This document shows positions 1-10,269 of a DNA stretch of 64,000 nucleotides, one piece after another. Below the pieces are notes generated by a model. That model was not told where the DNA came from. It searched no databases and saw nothing but the letters and a program-made list of their open reading frames with translations. The position numbers and the translations under genes are program-made. The DNA lies in contig NZ_BQHO01000002.1 in NCBI RefSeq assembly GCF_021601385.1, positions 232,278 through 296,277 on the forward strand, read 5' to 3'. The DNA is from Pseudomonas parasichuanensis (GTDB lineage: Bacteria > Pseudomonadota > Gammaproteobacteria > Pseudomonadales > Pseudomonadaceae). Within the stretch, counting starts at the first letter, position 1. Each line of letters starts with the position of its first letter.

Positions 1-12
1 GGCATTAACAAG

Positions 13-1005
13 TCAGACGCTTCTGACTGCCCCATCACTCAAAGCCTCGAAACCTGCCCGGATCTTCTCCTCTGGCAGCTCATCGCCGATAAACACCATC
101 ACGCTTTCTCGTCCCTCGCCTTCCTTCCACTCGGCATCCCAGTCAAAGCCGTACAGCTTGAGCACTCCCTGGAACACCAAACGGCGATCTTCACCCGCGA
201 TACTCAGCACGCCTTTGTAACGCAGAAGCTGTTTGCCGTGCTCTTCCAGCAACTCGTTCATGAAGTCACTGAGCCGGTCGATGTCCAGCGGTGTATCGGT
301 GCGCAGCACCAGGGTGGCGATGCGGTCCGGGGTCGCGGGCTTGAGCACCGGGCGCAGGCTCGGTTTCAGGCTGATGCCCAGGTCCGGGTTGAGGTTGAAG
401 CCCCGCACATCGAGCAGTTCGGCCAAGTCGATACGCCCATGCTCGACCACGCGGATCGCCGCCCGGCCGTTGATGCGGGCCAGGCGCTCGCCCAGGGCCT
501 GCACCGCCGCAGGTTCGGCCAGGTCTGTCTTGCTCAGCAGCAGGCGGTCGGCAAAGCCGACCTGGGCCTGGGCAATGGCCTGGGTCAGGTGCAGTTCGGC
601 ATGCACGGCATCGACCAGGGTGATGATGCCGTCGAGCACGTAGCGCTCACGCAGCTCTTCATCGATAAAGAAGGTCTGCGCCACCGGCGCCGGGTCGGCA
701 AGGCCGGTGCACTCGATCACCAGGCGGTCGAAGGCGATCTCGCCGGCATCCAGGCGCTCCAGCAGCAGGTACAGGGCGCGGGTCAGGTCGCCATGGATGC
801 TGCAGCACACGCAGCCGTTGGCCAGGGTCATGACCTGTACCGGTTCGTCGCCCAGCAGTTGGCTGTCGATGCCGGCCTCGCTGAACTCGTTTTCGATCAC
901 GGCGATCTTCAGGCCGTGCTCGGCCTTGAGCATGTGTTTGAGCAGGGTGGTCTTGCCGGCGCCGAGGAAGCCGGTCAGCACGGTAACGGGAATCGGCGTT
1001 TGCAC
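13..1005 (-). CDS. yjiA: YjiA/CobW-family metal-binding GTPase
   Basis: COG0523 GTPase of about 330 aa. The P-loop GFLGAGKT is at residues 12-19 and the family metal-binding signature CVCC at 65-68, with an ECTGLADP switch segment further on. The family is thought to load or insert metal into client proteins; the client here is unknown. I chose the GTG start at 1003-1005 because an AGGAGA ribosome-binding site lies just upstream and the fold begins directly after it (PIPVTVLTG); a more upstream ATG only adds unrelated residues. It is last in an operon behind cstA and the YbdD-type peptide, an arrangement common in pseudomonads and similar to E. coli yjiY-yjiX-yjiA. A strong hairpin precedes it. 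Confidence 0.9.
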   Translation of the reverse strand: MQTPIPVTVLTGFLGAGKTTLLKHMLKAEHGLKIAVIENEFSEAGIDSQLLGDEPVQVMTLANGCVCCSIHGDLTRALYLLLERLDAGEIAFDRLVIECTGLADPAPVAQTFFIDEELRERYVLDGIITLVDAVHAELHLTQAIAQAQVGFADRLLLSKTDLAEPAAVQALGERLARINGRAAIRVVEHGRIDLAELLDVRGFNLNPDLGISLKPSLRPVLKPATPDRIATLVLRTDTPLDIDRLSDFMNELLEEHGKQLLRYKGVLSIAGEDRRLVFQGVLKLYGFDWDAEWKEGEGRESVMVFIGDELPEEKIRAGFEALSDGAVRSV

Positions 1006-1034
1006 GCGGTTGTCTCCTGGAGCTGAAAACGAAA

Positions 1035-1062
1035 GTGGGAGCCCGGTTGCCCGGGCTCCCAC
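1035..1062. repeat. Perfect 12-bp stem-loop between yjiX and yjiA
   Basis: The arms are 1035-1046 and 1051-1062 with a 4-base loop (arm GTGGGAGCCCGG). It lies just upstream of the yjiA start. It has no T-run, so it is more likely an RNA processing or attenuation hairpin, or a REP-like half, than a full terminator. Confidence 0.6.
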
Positions 1063-1083
1063 TGATTCACACGTGTCGCGGGT

Positions 1084-1281
1084 TCAACAGCACTTGGGCC
1101 CGGACTTGCCACCATAACGCGCTTCCTGGCGTTCGCGGAAGAACGCCTCGTAGCTCATCACCGGCTTGTCCGGGTGCTTGGTCTGCATGTGCTCGACGTA
1201 GTTGTCGTAGTCGGGCATGCCGACCATCAGGCGGGCTGCCTGCCCCAGGTACTTACCCAGTCGACTCAAGTCGTTGAACAT
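1084..1281 (-). CDS. yjiX: YbdD/YjiX family small protein
   Basis: 65-aa protein starting [13 protein letters not shown] and ending KSGPKCC. This is a clear YbdD/YjiX (DUF466) family member, with the conserved core [14 protein letters not shown] and the C-terminal Cys pair. Members always accompany CstA/BtsT pyruvate or peptide transporters, and the small protein is reported to be needed for transporter function. The ATG at 1279-1281 has an AGAGGAA site upstream. It lies 13 nt downstream of cstA and upstream of yjiA, consistent with one transcript. A longer in-frame upstream extension overlaps cstA and is not family-like. Confidence 0.92.
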   Translation of the reverse strand: MFNDLSRLGKYLGQAARLMVGMPDYDNYVEHMQTKHPDKPVMSYEAFFRERQEARYGGKSGPKCC

Positions 1282-1294
1282 CGCGGCATTCCTC

Positions 1295-3361
1295 TCAAGC
1301 GTCAGGCAAAGCCTGGAACGGGGTTTCCTTGTCGCTGCGCTCCTTGCGGCCCCAGGCGGCATAGCCGACCTTGAGGGCGAAGAACAGGATGCTGAACACC
1401 ACCAGCAGGAACAGGATCGTCAGGCCGGCGTTGGTGTAGGCGTTGAAGATCACGTGCTGCATCTGGCCGATGTCCTTGGCCGGGGCCAGCACCTGGCCTG
1501 CGTCCAGGGCGGTGCTGTACTTCTTGGCCAGAGCCAGGAAGCCAACGGCCGGGTTCGGGTCGAACAGCTTGATCAGGCCCGCGGCGGTGGTGCAGATCAG
1601 CAGCCAGACAGCCGGCACCAGGGTGACCCAGATGTAGCGCTGGCGCTTCATCTTGATCAGCACCACGGTACCGAGCATCAGGGCGATACCGGCCAGCATC
1701 TGGTTGGAGATACCGAACAGCGGCCACAAGGTGTTGATACCACCCAGCGGATCGATCACGCCCTGATACAGCAGGTAGCCCCACATCGCCACGCAACCGG
1801 CGGTGGCGAGCAGGTTGGCGCCCCACGACTCGGTGCGCTTGAGCGCCGGCACGAAGCTGCCCAGCAGGTCCTGCAGCATGAAGCGCCCGGCACGGGTACC
1901 GGCGTCCACGGCGGTCAGGATGAACAGCGCTTCGAACAGGATCGCGAAGTGGTACCAGAACGCCATGGTGTTCTCACCCGGCAGTACCTGGTGCAGGATC
2001 TGCGCGATACCCACCGCCAGCGTTGGCGCACCCCCGGCACGGGCCAGGATGGTGTGTTCGCCGATGTCACGGGCGGTGGCTTCAAGCTGCTCGGGGGTGA
2101 TCATGAAGCCCCAGCTGCTGACCGTTTGCGCCACCGAGACGACGTCGGCACCGACCACTGCAGCCGGGCTGTTCATGGCGAAGTACACGCCCGGCTCGAT
2201 CACCGAAGCGGCCACCATGGCCATGATGGCGACGAACGACTCCATCAGCATGCCGCCGTAGCCGATGTAACGGGCGTTGGTTTCGTTGTCCAGCAGCTTG
2301 GGCGTGGTCCCCGAGGAGATCAGCGCGTGGAAGCCGGACACCGCGCCGCAGGCGATGGTGATGAACAGGAACGGGAACAGGGTGCCCTTCCACACCGGGC
2401 CCGTGCCGTCGGTGAACTGGGTCAGCGCCGGCATTTTCAGCTCGGGAGCGATGATCAGGATACCGATGGCCAGGCCAACGATGGTGCCGATCTTGAGGAA
2501 GGTCGACAGGTAGTCGCGCGGCGCCAGCACCAGCCATACCGGCAGCACGGCGGCGACGAAACCGTAACCGACCAGCATCCAGGTGATCTGTACGCCGGTG
2601 AAGGTGAAGGCCGGGCCCCAGACCGGATCCGCGGCGATCTGGCCCCCCAGCCAGATCGACAGCAGCAACAGCACCACGCCGATGACCGAGATCTCGCCGA
2701 TGCGGCCCGGGCGGATGTAGCGCATGTAGATGCCCATGAACATCGCGATCGGGATGGTCGCCATTACCGTGAACATGCCCCACGGGCTCTCGGCCAGGGC
2801 CTTGACCACGATCAGCGCCAGCACCGCGAGGATGATGATCATGATCAGGAAGCAGCCGAACAGGGCGATGGTGCCCGGGATGCGGCCCATCTCCTCGCGG
2901 ACCATATCACCCAGCGAGCGGCCGTTGCGGCGGGTGGAGAGGAACAGGACCATGAAGTCCTGTACCGCGCCAGCCAGCACCACGCCGGCGATCAGCCACA
3001 GCGTGCCGGGCAGGTAGCCCATCTGCGCGGCGAGCACCGGGCCCACAAGCGGGCCGGCGCCGGCAATGGCGGCGAAGTGGTGGCCGAAGAGAATGTGCTT
3101 GTTGGTCGGGACGTAGTCCAGGCCATCGTTGTTGAGTACCGCGGGCGTGGCCCGGCGGGGATCCAGTTGCATCACCTTGGTGGCGATGAACAGGCTGTAG
3201 TAGCGGTAGGCAACCAGGTAGATGGCCACTGCCGCGACCACGATCCACAAGGCGTTGATTGCCTCGCCGCGCCGCAGGGCTACCACACCCAGCGCGCAGG
3301 CCCCTATGACTGCCAGCGCCAGCCACGGAATGTGGCGTAGCAGGCTATTATTGTTGTTCAT
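1295..3361 (-). CDS. cstA: Carbon starvation protein A family transporter (pyruvate/peptide)
   Basis: 688-aa polytopic inner-membrane protein, close to the family length of about 700. It has many hydrophobic segments, the conserved stretch [20 protein letters not shown] near residues 88-107 and a [12 protein letters not shown] segment. CstA/BtsT proteins take up pyruvate (and possibly peptides) by cation symport during nutrient limitation. The ATG start is preceded by GGAAGTAAACC. It leads the cstA-yjiX-yjiA operon and is divergent from the PilZ gene across about 160 bp. Whether the substrate is pyruvate or peptides cannot be told from sequence. Confidence 0.92.
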   Translation of the reverse strand: MNNNNSLLRHIPWLALAVIGACALGVVALRRGEAINALWIVVAAVAIYLVAYRYYSLFIATKVMQLDPRRATPAVLNNDGLDYVPTNKHILFGHHFAAIAGAGPLVGPVLAAQMGYLPGTLWLIAGVVLAGAVQDFMVLFLSTRRNGRSLGDMVREEMGRIPGTIALFGCFLIMIIILAVLALIVVKALAESPWGMFTVMATIPIAMFMGIYMRYIRPGRIGEISVIGVVLLLLSIWLGGQIAADPVWGPAFTFTGVQITWMLVGYGFVAAVLPVWLVLAPRDYLSTFLKIGTIVGLAIGILIIAPELKMPALTQFTDGTGPVWKGTLFPFLFITIACGAVSGFHALISSGTTPKLLDNETNARYIGYGGMLMESFVAIMAMVAASVIEPGVYFAMNSPAAVVGADVVSVAQTVSSWGFMITPEQLEATARDIGEHTILARAGGAPTLAVGIAQILHQVLPGENTMAFWYHFAILFEALFILTAVDAGTRAGRFMLQDLLGSFVPALKRTESWGANLLATAGCVAMWGYLLYQGVIDPLGGINTLWPLFGISNQMLAGIALMLGTVVLIKMKRQRYIWVTLVPAVWLLICTTAAGLIKLFDPNPAVGFLALAKKYSTALDAGQVLAPAKDIGQMQHVIFNAYTNAGLTILFLLVVFSILFFALKVGYAAWGRKERSDKETPFQALPDA

Positions 3362-3524
3362 GGTTTACTTCCAGCTGGTGGATTGGAAAGACCGCCCATC
3401 GAGTCTAGGGCGTGTCATCGCTCATTGCCATAGCTGACATGCTGGTCTAGAGCCTCTACGACCAATTGGTAATGCCGTACGCAACTCAATAACTATAGTC
3501 AGGCTGTACAGCGGAGAACCTTCC

Positions 3525-3887
3525 ATGAGCGATCACGACGAACGCCGCCGTTTCCAACGCATCGACTTCGACGCCCCCACCGAACTTCGCCAGGGCGACC
3601 GGCGCTGGCCTGTCAAGTTGCTCGACCTTTCACTCAAGGGCCTGTTGATCGAGCGCCCCACCCCTTGGGATGCCGACCCCTCTCAGGATTTCGACGCGAT
3701 CATCCACCTCGACGCGCACAACCACGTGCAGATGCAGGTCGAGTTACGCCATGAGGAATCGAAGCGCCTGGGCTTCATCTGCCTCTATATCGACGTCGAT
3801 TCGATGACCCATCTGCACCGTTTGGTGGAATTGAACGTGGCCGACAGCACCGAAATGATGCGCGAGCTGCGTGAATTGATCGAATAA
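3525..3887 (+). CDS. PilZ-domain c-di-GMP-binding protein
   Basis: 120-aa single-domain PilZ protein. Both ligand motifs are present: RxxxR at residues 8-12 (RRFQR) and DxSxxG at 34-39 (DLSLKG), so c-di-GMP binding is expected. No other domain, signal peptide or membrane segment is visible; such stand-alone PilZ proteins act by docking onto partner proteins, which are not identifiable here. The ATG has a GGAGAACCTTCC site. It is monocistronic and divergent from cstA. The same window also encodes a diguanylate cyclase (yfiN), but nothing links the two directly. Confidence 0.88.
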   Translation: MSDHDERRRFQRIDFDAPTELRQGDRRWPVKLLDLSLKGLLIERPTPWDADPSQDFDAIIHLDAHNHVQMQVELRHEESKRLGFICLYIDVDSMTHLHRLVELNVADSTEMMRELRELIE

Positions 3888-4063
3888 TAAAATCTCTTAG
3901 CCTGCTAACAAATCGAACAGAGAGTGTTTCCTGTCTACCCAGACAGCTTTGTGCGGGCCCCATTCGACCTTGTACACACCCATCTACTTCAGCATTTAAC
4001 GAGTTGGAACGCATTCTGCATCCAGAAAAGGCGCACCCTGGAGGCACGGCTGTGCGCGTCAGG

Positions 4064-4089
4064 ATCAAAATATTGTATACAATTTTGAT
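4064..4089. promoter_or_regulatory. Nested palindromic operator upstream of the NCS2 permease
   Basis: The perfect 12-bp palindrome ATTGTATACAAT is at 4072-4083. It is overlapped by an 8-bp inverted repeat, ATCAAAAT at 4064-4071 and ATTTTGAT at 4082-4089. It lies about 65-90 bp before the permease start in an AT-rich patch. The TTGTATACAA core is typical of GntR/FadR-subfamily operators. The regulator is not encoded in this window. Confidence 0.55.
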
Positions 4090-4152
4090 GGCAATCGAAT
4101 CCACATGCTGTCTACAGTAGTGCCACAACAATAAATGCTGAGAGCCTGCTCC

Positions 4153-5670
4153 ATGACTACGTCCCCTAGCACGTCTCCCACCCAACGCCCAGAGGATGAA
4201 AACCTCGGGCTTGGCGCCAACCTGGCCTACGGCCTGCAGCACGTTCTGACCATGTATGGCGGGATCGTCGCGGTACCGCTGATCCTCGGCCAGGCGGCTG
4301 GCCTGGCCCCCGCCGAAATCGGCCTGCTGATCGCGGCTTCGTTGTTCGCGGGGGGGCTGGCGACGCTGCTGCAAACCCTCGGCCTGCCGTTCTTCGGTTG
4401 CCAGCTGCCCTTGGTGCAGGGCGTTTCGTTTGCCGGTGTGGCGACCATGGGGGCTATTCTCGGCAGCCAGGGCGGCGGGGGTTTGCCAGCGGTGCTGGGT
4501 GCGGTCATGGCCGCCTCGCTGATCGGTTTCCTGATCACCCCGGTGTTCTCGCGCATCACCAAGTTCTTCCCGCCGCTGGTGACCGGTATCGTCATCACCA
4601 CCATCGGCCTCACCCTGATGCCCGTCGCGGCGCGCTGGGTGATGGGCGGCAACAGCGCTTCGCCGGAGTTCGGCAGCGTGGCCAACATTGGCCTGGCGGC
4701 GCTGACCTTCGCCATCGTCCTGTTGCTGAGCAAGCTGGGCAGCGCGACCATCTCGCGGCTGTCGATCCTGCTGGCCATGGTGGCAGGCACCCTGATCGCC
4801 TGGGCACTGGGCATGACCGACTTCAGCAAGGTCACCGAAGGCCCGATCTTCGCCTTCCCCACCCCCTTCCACTTCGGCATGCCGACCTTCCACATCGCCG
4901 CGATCCTGTCGATGTGCATCGTGATCATGGTGACCCTGGTCGAGACCTCGGCCGACATCCTCGCGGTCGGTGAAATCATCGACACCAAGGTCGACTCCAA
5001 ACGCCTGGGCAACGGCCTGCGCGCCGACATGGCATCGAGCATCCTGGCGCCGATCTTCGGTTCGTTCACCCAGAGCGCCTTCGCCCAGAACGTGGGCCTG
5101 GTGGCCGTGACCGGGGTCAAGAGCCGCTACGTGGTCGCCACCGGCGGTGTGATCCTGGTGGTGCTCGGCCTGCTGCCGATCATGGGCCGCATCATCGCCG
5201 CGGTCCCCACCCCGGTCCTCGGCGGCGCCGGCATCGTGCTGTTCGGTACCGTGGCCGCCAGTGGTATCCGCACCCTGTCGAAGGTCAACTACAAGAACAA
5301 CGTCAACCTGATCATCGTCGCCGCCTCGCTGGGCTTCGGCATGATCCCGATCGCCGCGCCGAACTTCTACCACAACTTCCCGAGCTGGTTCGAAACCATC
5401 TTCCACTCCGGCATCAGCTCGGCGGCGATCATGGCCATCCTGCTCAACCTGATGTTCAACCACTTCACCACCGGCAACTCGGAAAACCAGTCGGTGTTCG
5501 CCGCAGCCTACGAGCGCACCATCCAGTACTCGGACATCTCGTGCCTGCGCGATGGCGACTACTTCAAGGATGGCAAGCTGTTCGATGCCGAGGGCAACGA
5601 AGTGCCGGTCATGGAGCTGGACGAGCATGGCAACGAAGCGCCCAGGCGCAAGGCCGTTGCCGAGCACTGA
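4153..5670 (+). CDS. NCS2-family uracil/xanthine permease
   Basis: 505-aa nucleobase:cation symporter-2 protein with about 14 hydrophobic segments. The family region is visible around residues 285-380: a TLVETSADILAVGE segment, then FGSFTQSAFAQNVGLVAVTG and GAGIVLFGTVAASGIRTL. The sequence fits the xanthine/uric acid branch better than the uracil (UraA) branch, but substrate cannot be fixed from sequence. I chose the ATG at 4153 because TGAGAG sits 8-12 nt upstream; an ATG 18 nt earlier lacks such a site. A palindromic operator lies upstream and a strong terminator downstream. A second purine permease (azgA) lies at 26.2 kb. Confidence 0.9.
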   Translation: MTTSPSTSPTQRPEDENLGLGANLAYGLQHVLTMYGGIVAVPLILGQAAGLAPAEIGLLIAASLFAGGLATLLQTLGLPFFGCQLPLVQGVSFAGVATMGAILGSQGGGGLPAVLGAVMAASLIGFLITPVFSRITKFFPPLVTGIVITTIGLTLMPVAARWVMGGNSASPEFGSVANIGLAALTFAIVLLLSKLGSATISRLSILLAMVAGTLIAWALGMTDFSKVTEGPIFAFPTPFHFGMPTFHIAAILSMCIVIMVTLVETSADILAVGEIIDTKVDSKRLGNGLRADMASSILAPIFGSFTQSAFAQNVGLVAVTGVKSRYVVATGGVILVVLGLLPIMGRIIAAVPTPVLGGAGIVLFGTVAASGIRTLSKVNYKNNVNLIIVAASLGFGMIPIAAPNFYHNFPSWFETIFHSGISSAAIMAILLNLMFNHFTTGNSENQSVFAAAYERTIQYSDISCLRDGDYFKDGKLFDAEGNEVPVMELDEHGNEAPRRKAVAEH

Positions 5671-5693
5671 TCGCTGAATGAGGCGATCACGCA

Positions 5694-5728
5694 GGGGAGC
5701 CGACGCGCATCGTCGGCTCCCCTTTTTT
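5694..5728 (+). terminator. Rho-independent terminator after the NCS2 permease
   Basis: Perfect 12-bp stem (5694-5705 with 5711-5722, arm GGGGAGCCGACG), 5-nt loop, followed by six T at 5723-5728. It ends the permease transcript before the convergent hasF gene. Confidence 0.92.
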
Positions 5729-5739
5729 GTGGCTGTCGA

Positions 5740-7083
5740 TCAGCCGTGGGCGGCGAAGTAGCCGTTCAGCGCATTCAGGTCCCCGGCATCCAGCACCCCC
5801 GCCAGGTAGCGCAGTTTCAGCCACGCCCGCAGGTAGTCGTAGCGCGCCTGCGCCAGGTCACGGCGAGCGCTGTAGAGCTGCTGCTCGGCATCCAGCACAT
5901 CCAGGTTGACCCGCTCGCCGCCCGCCACGCTCTTGCGCGTGGCTTCCACCAGCGCGCCCGCCGCGTTCACCGCCAGGTCATAGGCACGGATCTTCGCCGT
6001 GCTGCTGGCACACAGATTGAACTGCCGGCGCAACTGATTGACGGTGTCGCGCAACTGGGCGTCGAGTTCGAAACCCGCGGCATTGCGCTGGGCCTGCGCC
6101 TGGCGCACAGAGGCCGACACCCCGCCGCCAGCAAACAGCGGCATGCTCAGTTGCAGGCCGATGCTGTCGGTGTCGTAGCGCTGGTTGTAGCTGCTTTCGG
6201 AGCTGGAGCTGGAAACGCCGCTGCTGGCATAGGCACTCAATGACGGCAGGTGCCCGGCGCGCTGGCGCTCGACGTTATGTTCGGCCACCTCCAGGCCATG
6301 GCGCTGGCTGGCCAGCTCGGCGTTGTGGGCCACGGCCAGGTCGCGCCAGGGCTCGAAGCGTGCCGGTATCAGTGGCTGGACCGTGAAACGCGCCGCCAGC
6401 GGCGCCAGGTCCTCGACCGTCACAGGCTCGCCGATGATCGCCTGCAGCGCCTGCAGCGCGGCATCGAGGTTATCACCGGCCTCGATCTCCTGGGCCTGGG
6501 CCAGCTCGTAGCGGGCGCGGGTTTCCAGCAGGTCGGTGCGGGTCCCCTCGCCGCCCTTGAGCAAGCGTTCATTGAGTGTCAGCTGCTCGGCATAGGTGCG
6601 CCGCTGGGCCTGGGCCAGGCCGATCTGTTCGTTGGCGAACAACGCCTCGCTGTAGGCCTGGAACAGGCGCACCACCAGCTCCTGGCCGCGCCCGCGCAAG
6701 CGCTCGTCGGCCAGCGCCGCCTGGGCCACGCCCTGGCGGTAGGCACTCCAGGCGGCGTAGTCGAACAGCGGTTGCTCCAGGGTCAACGTCGAGCTGTAGC
6801 TGCGGTAGTCGCGCTGGGTGGTGACGTTGCCGAACGGGCTGCGCTGGGTCACCTCGGAGTCGTTGCGGGCGCGGTTGTAGCGGTAGGACAGCTTGGGCAG
6901 CAGGCCGGCACGGCCGATCGCCAGGTTCTCCACGCCGGCGGCGCGCTCGGCGATCGCCCCCTGCCAGGCCGGGTCGTTACGCAGGGCCAGGGCATAGGCA
7001 TCGCCCAGGTCAAGCGCCTGCGCCGGCAGGCTGGCAGCGATCAGCATGGGCAGGGCAAGGCGGGCAAACAACGGCATCCGCAT
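5740..7083 (-). CDS. hasF: TolC-family outer-membrane channel of a type I secretion system
   Basis: About 447-aa TolC-like outer-membrane factor. A signal peptide ends near the ...PAQALDLGDAYALAL junction, and two long coiled-coil repeats follow, with the usual NLAIGRAGLLPKLSY pattern. It would form the trans-outer-membrane duct that works with HasD and HasE to export the HasA hemophore. The hasE stop overlaps the start as TGATG. An in-frame GTG one codon earlier is also possible but sits only one base from the GGAGG site. It is the last gene of the has operon and is convergent with the NCS2 permease. Confidence 0.9.
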   Translation of the reverse strand: MRMPLFARLALPMLIAASLPAQALDLGDAYALALRNDPAWQGAIAERAAGVENLAIGRAGLLPKLSYRYNRARNDSEVTQRSPFGNVTTQRDYRSYSSTLTLEQPLFDYAAWSAYRQGVAQAALADERLRGRGQELVVRLFQAYSEALFANEQIGLAQAQRRTYAEQLTLNERLLKGGEGTRTDLLETRARYELAQAQEIEAGDNLDAALQALQAIIGEPVTVEDLAPLAARFTVQPLIPARFEPWRDLAVAHNAELASQRHGLEVAEHNVERQRAGHLPSLSAYASSGVSSSSSESSYNQRYDTDSIGLQLSMPLFAGGGVSASVRQAQAQRNAAGFELDAQLRDTVNQLRRQFNLCASSTAKIRAYDLAVNAAGALVEATRKSVAGGERVNLDVLDAEQQLYSARRDLAQARYDYLRAWLKLRYLAGVLDAGDLNALNGYFAAHG

Positions 7084-8429
7084 CACTCCTCCGCCAGGGC
7101 GACATGCACCCGGTCGGCCAACGGTTTGAACAGGTAGTTGAGCAGCGAACGCTCACCGGTGCGCACGAAGGCCTCCACCGGCATGCCCGGGCGAATGTCC
7201 AGCCCCGCCAACTGCTGCAGGCCCTGCTCGCTGACCTTGATGCGCACCTGGTAGTAGGGGTGCTGGGTCTTTTCATCGACCAGCCGATCGGCCGACACCA
7301 GGCTCACTTCCCCCTCCACCCTGGGCGTGGTGCTCTGGTTGAAGGCGGCGAACATCAGCTCCACCGGCAGCCCCGGGCGCAGGCGGTCGACCATCTCCAC
7401 CGGGGCCCGGGCATCGACCAGCAGCGGCGCACCGGCCGGCACGATTTCCATCAACTGCTGACCACGGGCGATCACCCCGCCATTGGTGAACACACTCAAC
7501 CCCACCACCGTGCCGGCCACCGGGGCGCGCACCTGGGTGTGGGCCAGCTCGAACTCGGCGCTGCGCAGGCGATTGCCCAGGTCCTCGGCGCTGGCTTGCA
7601 GTTCGGCCAACTGCTGACGCACCTCGTTCTGGAACTCCTGCTGGCGCTGGCCGATGCGCAGCTTGAGCTCCAGCACCTGGCGCCGGGTACGGCCGATCGA
7701 GCCCAGGTCCTCGGCGATCGAGCCGTTGACCTGGGCCAGCAGCCGTTCATTGTCGAGCAGCCGGTTACGGGGGATGTAGCCATCCCGGGCCAGGTCGCGC
7801 AGGCCACGCAGTTGCTCGTCGAGGGCCTCGCGCTGGGCCTGCTTGCTGGCCAGCGAACCCTGCAAGCCCTGCAACGACGCTTCGGCGCCGGCGATGCCTT
7901 CGCGCATGCCACCAAGCTCCATGTCCAATGCGCGGGCACGGCTGCCCCGCAGCTGGCGTTGCCCCTCCAGGGCCGCCGCCACCCACGGCGTGCCGGCCTC
8001 GGCCTGCAGATCCTCGGGGAACGCCAGGCCCTGCGCACCGTCACGCTCGGCCAGCAACCGCGCCTCACCGGCGCGGGCGTTGACGTACTGCACCCGCAGC
8101 GAACCGACCTGGGCCTGGGCCTGGGTCGGGTCCATGCGCAGCAGCACCTGGCCGGCGCTGACCGGTTCGCCATCGCGCACCAGCAGTTGCTCGATCACCC
8201 CGCCGGTGGGGTGTTGCACCGCCTGCTTGCTGCCGGCCACCACCACGTTGCCGGTCACCGGCACGCCTTTGTCCAGCGGCGCCAGCGCAGCCCACAGCAG
8301 GAAGCCGCCAAAGCCGGCCAGCACCAGCCAGCGCCCCACCCGAGCGGGGCGATGTTCGCTGAGGCTGAGCACGTTGTCGGGGTCGGCGGGCACATCGGTC
8401 TTGCGGTTGAAAACGGCATGTACGGTCAT
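7083..8429 (-). CDS. hasE: HlyD-family membrane-fusion protein of type I secretion
   Basis: 448-aa periplasmic adaptor of the PrtE/HasE/AprE type. It has a short cytosolic N-terminus, one membrane helix near residues 35-50 (WLVLAGFGGFLLWAAL), then a biotinyl-lipoyl half (GGVIEQLLVRDGEPV), a long coiled-coil hairpin and a beta-barrel end. It bridges the HasD ABC transporter and the HasF channel. Its start is 4 nt after the hasD stop and its stop overlaps hasF, so the three export genes are translationally linked. Gene identity as hasE rests on the adjacent hasA and hasR rather than on residues unique to this protein. Confidence 0.9.
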   Translation of the reverse strand: MTVHAVFNRKTDVPADPDNVLSLSEHRPARVGRWLVLAGFGGFLLWAALAPLDKGVPVTGNVVVAGSKQAVQHPTGGVIEQLLVRDGEPVSAGQVLLRMDPTQAQAQVGSLRVQYVNARAGEARLLAERDGAQGLAFPEDLQAEAGTPWVAAALEGQRQLRGSRARALDMELGGMREGIAGAEASLQGLQGSLASKQAQREALDEQLRGLRDLARDGYIPRNRLLDNERLLAQVNGSIAEDLGSIGRTRRQVLELKLRIGQRQQEFQNEVRQQLAELQASAEDLGNRLRSAEFELAHTQVRAPVAGTVVGLSVFTNGGVIARGQQLMEIVPAGAPLLVDARAPVEMVDRLRPGLPVELMFAAFNQSTTPRVEGEVSLVSADRLVDEKTQHPYYQVRIKVSEQGLQQLAGLDIRPGMPVEAFVRTGERSLLNYLFKPLADRVHVALAEE

Positions 8430-8433
8430 GAAG

Positions 8434-10197
8434 TCAGGCTCTTGGCTGGCCGAAGCTGGCGCTCAGGCCAAAGGGCGGGCGTGTGGCGGGGGCGGCGGCG
8501 ACCGGCGCCGGGCGGGCAGCGCGTTGCAGGTCCTGCAGCACGCGGGCGGTCGGCCCGTAGGCTTGCAGCTGGCCGTTCTGCAACATCAGCAGATTGTCCA
8601 GGCCCGCCAGCAACGACGACTTGTGGGTGATCAGGATCAACGTGCGCTTGTGCGCTCGCAGCTTGCCGACGGCCTCGAGCAGCGCCTGCTCACCGGCCTC
8701 ATCGAGGTTCGAGTTGGGCTCGTCGAGCACGATCAACGCCGGCAACCCGTACAGCGCGCGGGCCAGGCCAATGCGCTGGCGCTGGCCACCGGACAGCCCG
8801 CTGCCGCCCTCGCCCAGCACCGTGTCATAGGCAGCCGGCAGCTTGAGGATCATCTCGTGAACACCGGCCATCTGCGCGGCGGCCACCACCTGCTGGGCGT
8901 CCACCGGGCCCAGGCGGGCGATATTGTCGGCAATGCTGCCGGCGAACAGCTGCACATCCTGCGGCAGGTAGCCAATGTGCCGGCCCAGCGCCTGGCGCTC
9001 CCACACCCGCAGGTCGGCACCGTCCAGACGCACCTTGCCGGTAGACGGCGTGGCAGCACCCACCAACAAACGGGACAGGGTCGACTTGCCCGACCCCGAC
9101 GGGCCGATGATGCCCAGCGACTCGCCGGCGGCCAGGTCGAAGCCCAGGTTGTTCAGACAAGGCCGGTTGCTGCCCGGCTGCAGCGTGCCTACTTGCTCCA
9201 CCGTTAGCCTGCCCTGCGGCGCCGGCAGGGGCATGCCCGCCGGGCGTGGCGGTTGCGTGCGCAACAGCTCGCTCAGGCGCAGGTAGGCCTGGCGGGCACC
9301 GCTCCATTGGCGCCAGGCGCCGATCAACTGGTCGATCGGCGCCAGCACCCGGGCCATGAGGATGGAGCCGGCGATCATCATGCCGGGGGTGATCAACTGC
9401 TCGATCGCAAGCCAGGCGCCCAGCCCCAGCACCAGCGACTGCAAGGCCAGGCGCACGGTCTTGGACACCGCGCTGACGGCCGCGGTGCGCTCGCTGCCCA
9501 GGTTCTGTCGGGCCAGGAAACCATGGTGCAGGCGCGCCCAGCGCTGGCGCACCGCGCCCAGCATGCCCATGGCTTCGATCACCTCGGCATTGCGCAGGTT
9601 GGCGCTGGCCTCGAGGCCAGCCTGCTGGGACAGCTCGCCCGCTTCGGCGAACGGGGCCTTGGTCAGGCGTTCGTTGACCCAGGCCAGCACTGTCAGCAAC
9701 ACCGCGCCTACCAGCGCCATCAGGCCCAGCCACGGGCTGAACATGAAAATCACCAGCAGGTACACCGGGAACCAGGGTGCGTCGAAGAAGGCGTACAGCG
9801 CCTGGCCGGTGGCGAACTGGCGCAGGCTGGTCAGGTCGGCGAGCATCTGCCCGGCCGCGCCCTTGTGCCCCGCCAGGCTGGCCGCATGGGCGGCGTCGAA
9901 CACCCGCGGGTTGAGGCCCATGTCCATCCGCGTGCCCAGGCGCACCACCACCTGGCTGCGCAGCCACTCCAGCACGCCCATGAAGGCGAACAGCCCCAGC
10001 ACCAGCAGGCTGAGCATGAGCAGCGTCATCTCGTTGCGCGACGACAGGACCCGGTCATACACCTGCAGCATGTACAGCGCCGGCGCCAGCATCAGCAGGT
10101 TGATCACCGCCGTGAACAGGGCGACGTTGGCGAGGCCGGCACGGCAGGCCTTGAGCGCCTGCAGCACTTCGTTGGCCGCGGCGGGAGCGGTTCGCAT
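8434..10197 (-). CDS. hasD: Type I secretion ABC transporter (permease-ATPase)
   Basis: 587-aa half-transporter of the PrtD/HasD group, without an N-terminal peptidase domain. The membrane domain occupies roughly residues 20-300. The ATPase domain follows with Walker A GPSGSGKS (365-372), signature LSGGQ (468-472) and Walker B ALIVLDEP (487-494). It recognises the uncleaved C-terminal export signal of HasA and powers export. The ATG at 10195-10197 has only a weak site (AGG). It is separated from hasA by about 170 bp carrying two stem-loops, which would keep transporter levels below hemophore levels. Confidence 0.92.
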   Translation of the reverse strand: MRTAPAAANEVLQALKACRAGLANVALFTAVINLLMLAPALYMLQVYDRVLSSRNEMTLLMLSLLVLGLFAFMGVLEWLRSQVVVRLGTRMDMGLNPRVFDAAHAASLAGHKGAAGQMLADLTSLRQFATGQALYAFFDAPWFPVYLLVIFMFSPWLGLMALVGAVLLTVLAWVNERLTKAPFAEAGELSQQAGLEASANLRNAEVIEAMGMLGAVRQRWARLHHGFLARQNLGSERTAAVSAVSKTVRLALQSLVLGLGAWLAIEQLITPGMMIAGSILMARVLAPIDQLIGAWRQWSGARQAYLRLSELLRTQPPRPAGMPLPAPQGRLTVEQVGTLQPGSNRPCLNNLGFDLAAGESLGIIGPSGSGKSTLSRLLVGAATPSTGKVRLDGADLRVWERQALGRHIGYLPQDVQLFAGSIADNIARLGPVDAQQVVAAAQMAGVHEMILKLPAAYDTVLGEGGSGLSGGQRQRIGLARALYGLPALIVLDEPNSNLDEAGEQALLEAVGKLRAHKRTLILITHKSSLLAGLDNLLMLQNGQLQAYGPTARVLQDLQRAARPAPVAAAPATRPPFGLSASFGQPRA

Positions 10198-10269
10198 TCG
10201 TTGGAAACCTCACAGGGTGCGCCGACCGGCGATTGCTTTGTGCCCGTCGACGCCACAGAATTCGCACCA

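Noticed and set aside
1217-3340. Very long open frame on the plus strand opposite cstA
   Set aside because: It is a low-complexity, His/Gln/Asp-rich shadow frame, which GC-rich codon bias produces opposite membrane-protein genes. The cstA product is unmistakable.
3775-5667. Long minus-strand open frame opposite the NCS2 permease
   Set aside because: His/Gln/Gly-rich shadow composition, no ribosome site, while the permease frame carries full family motifs.
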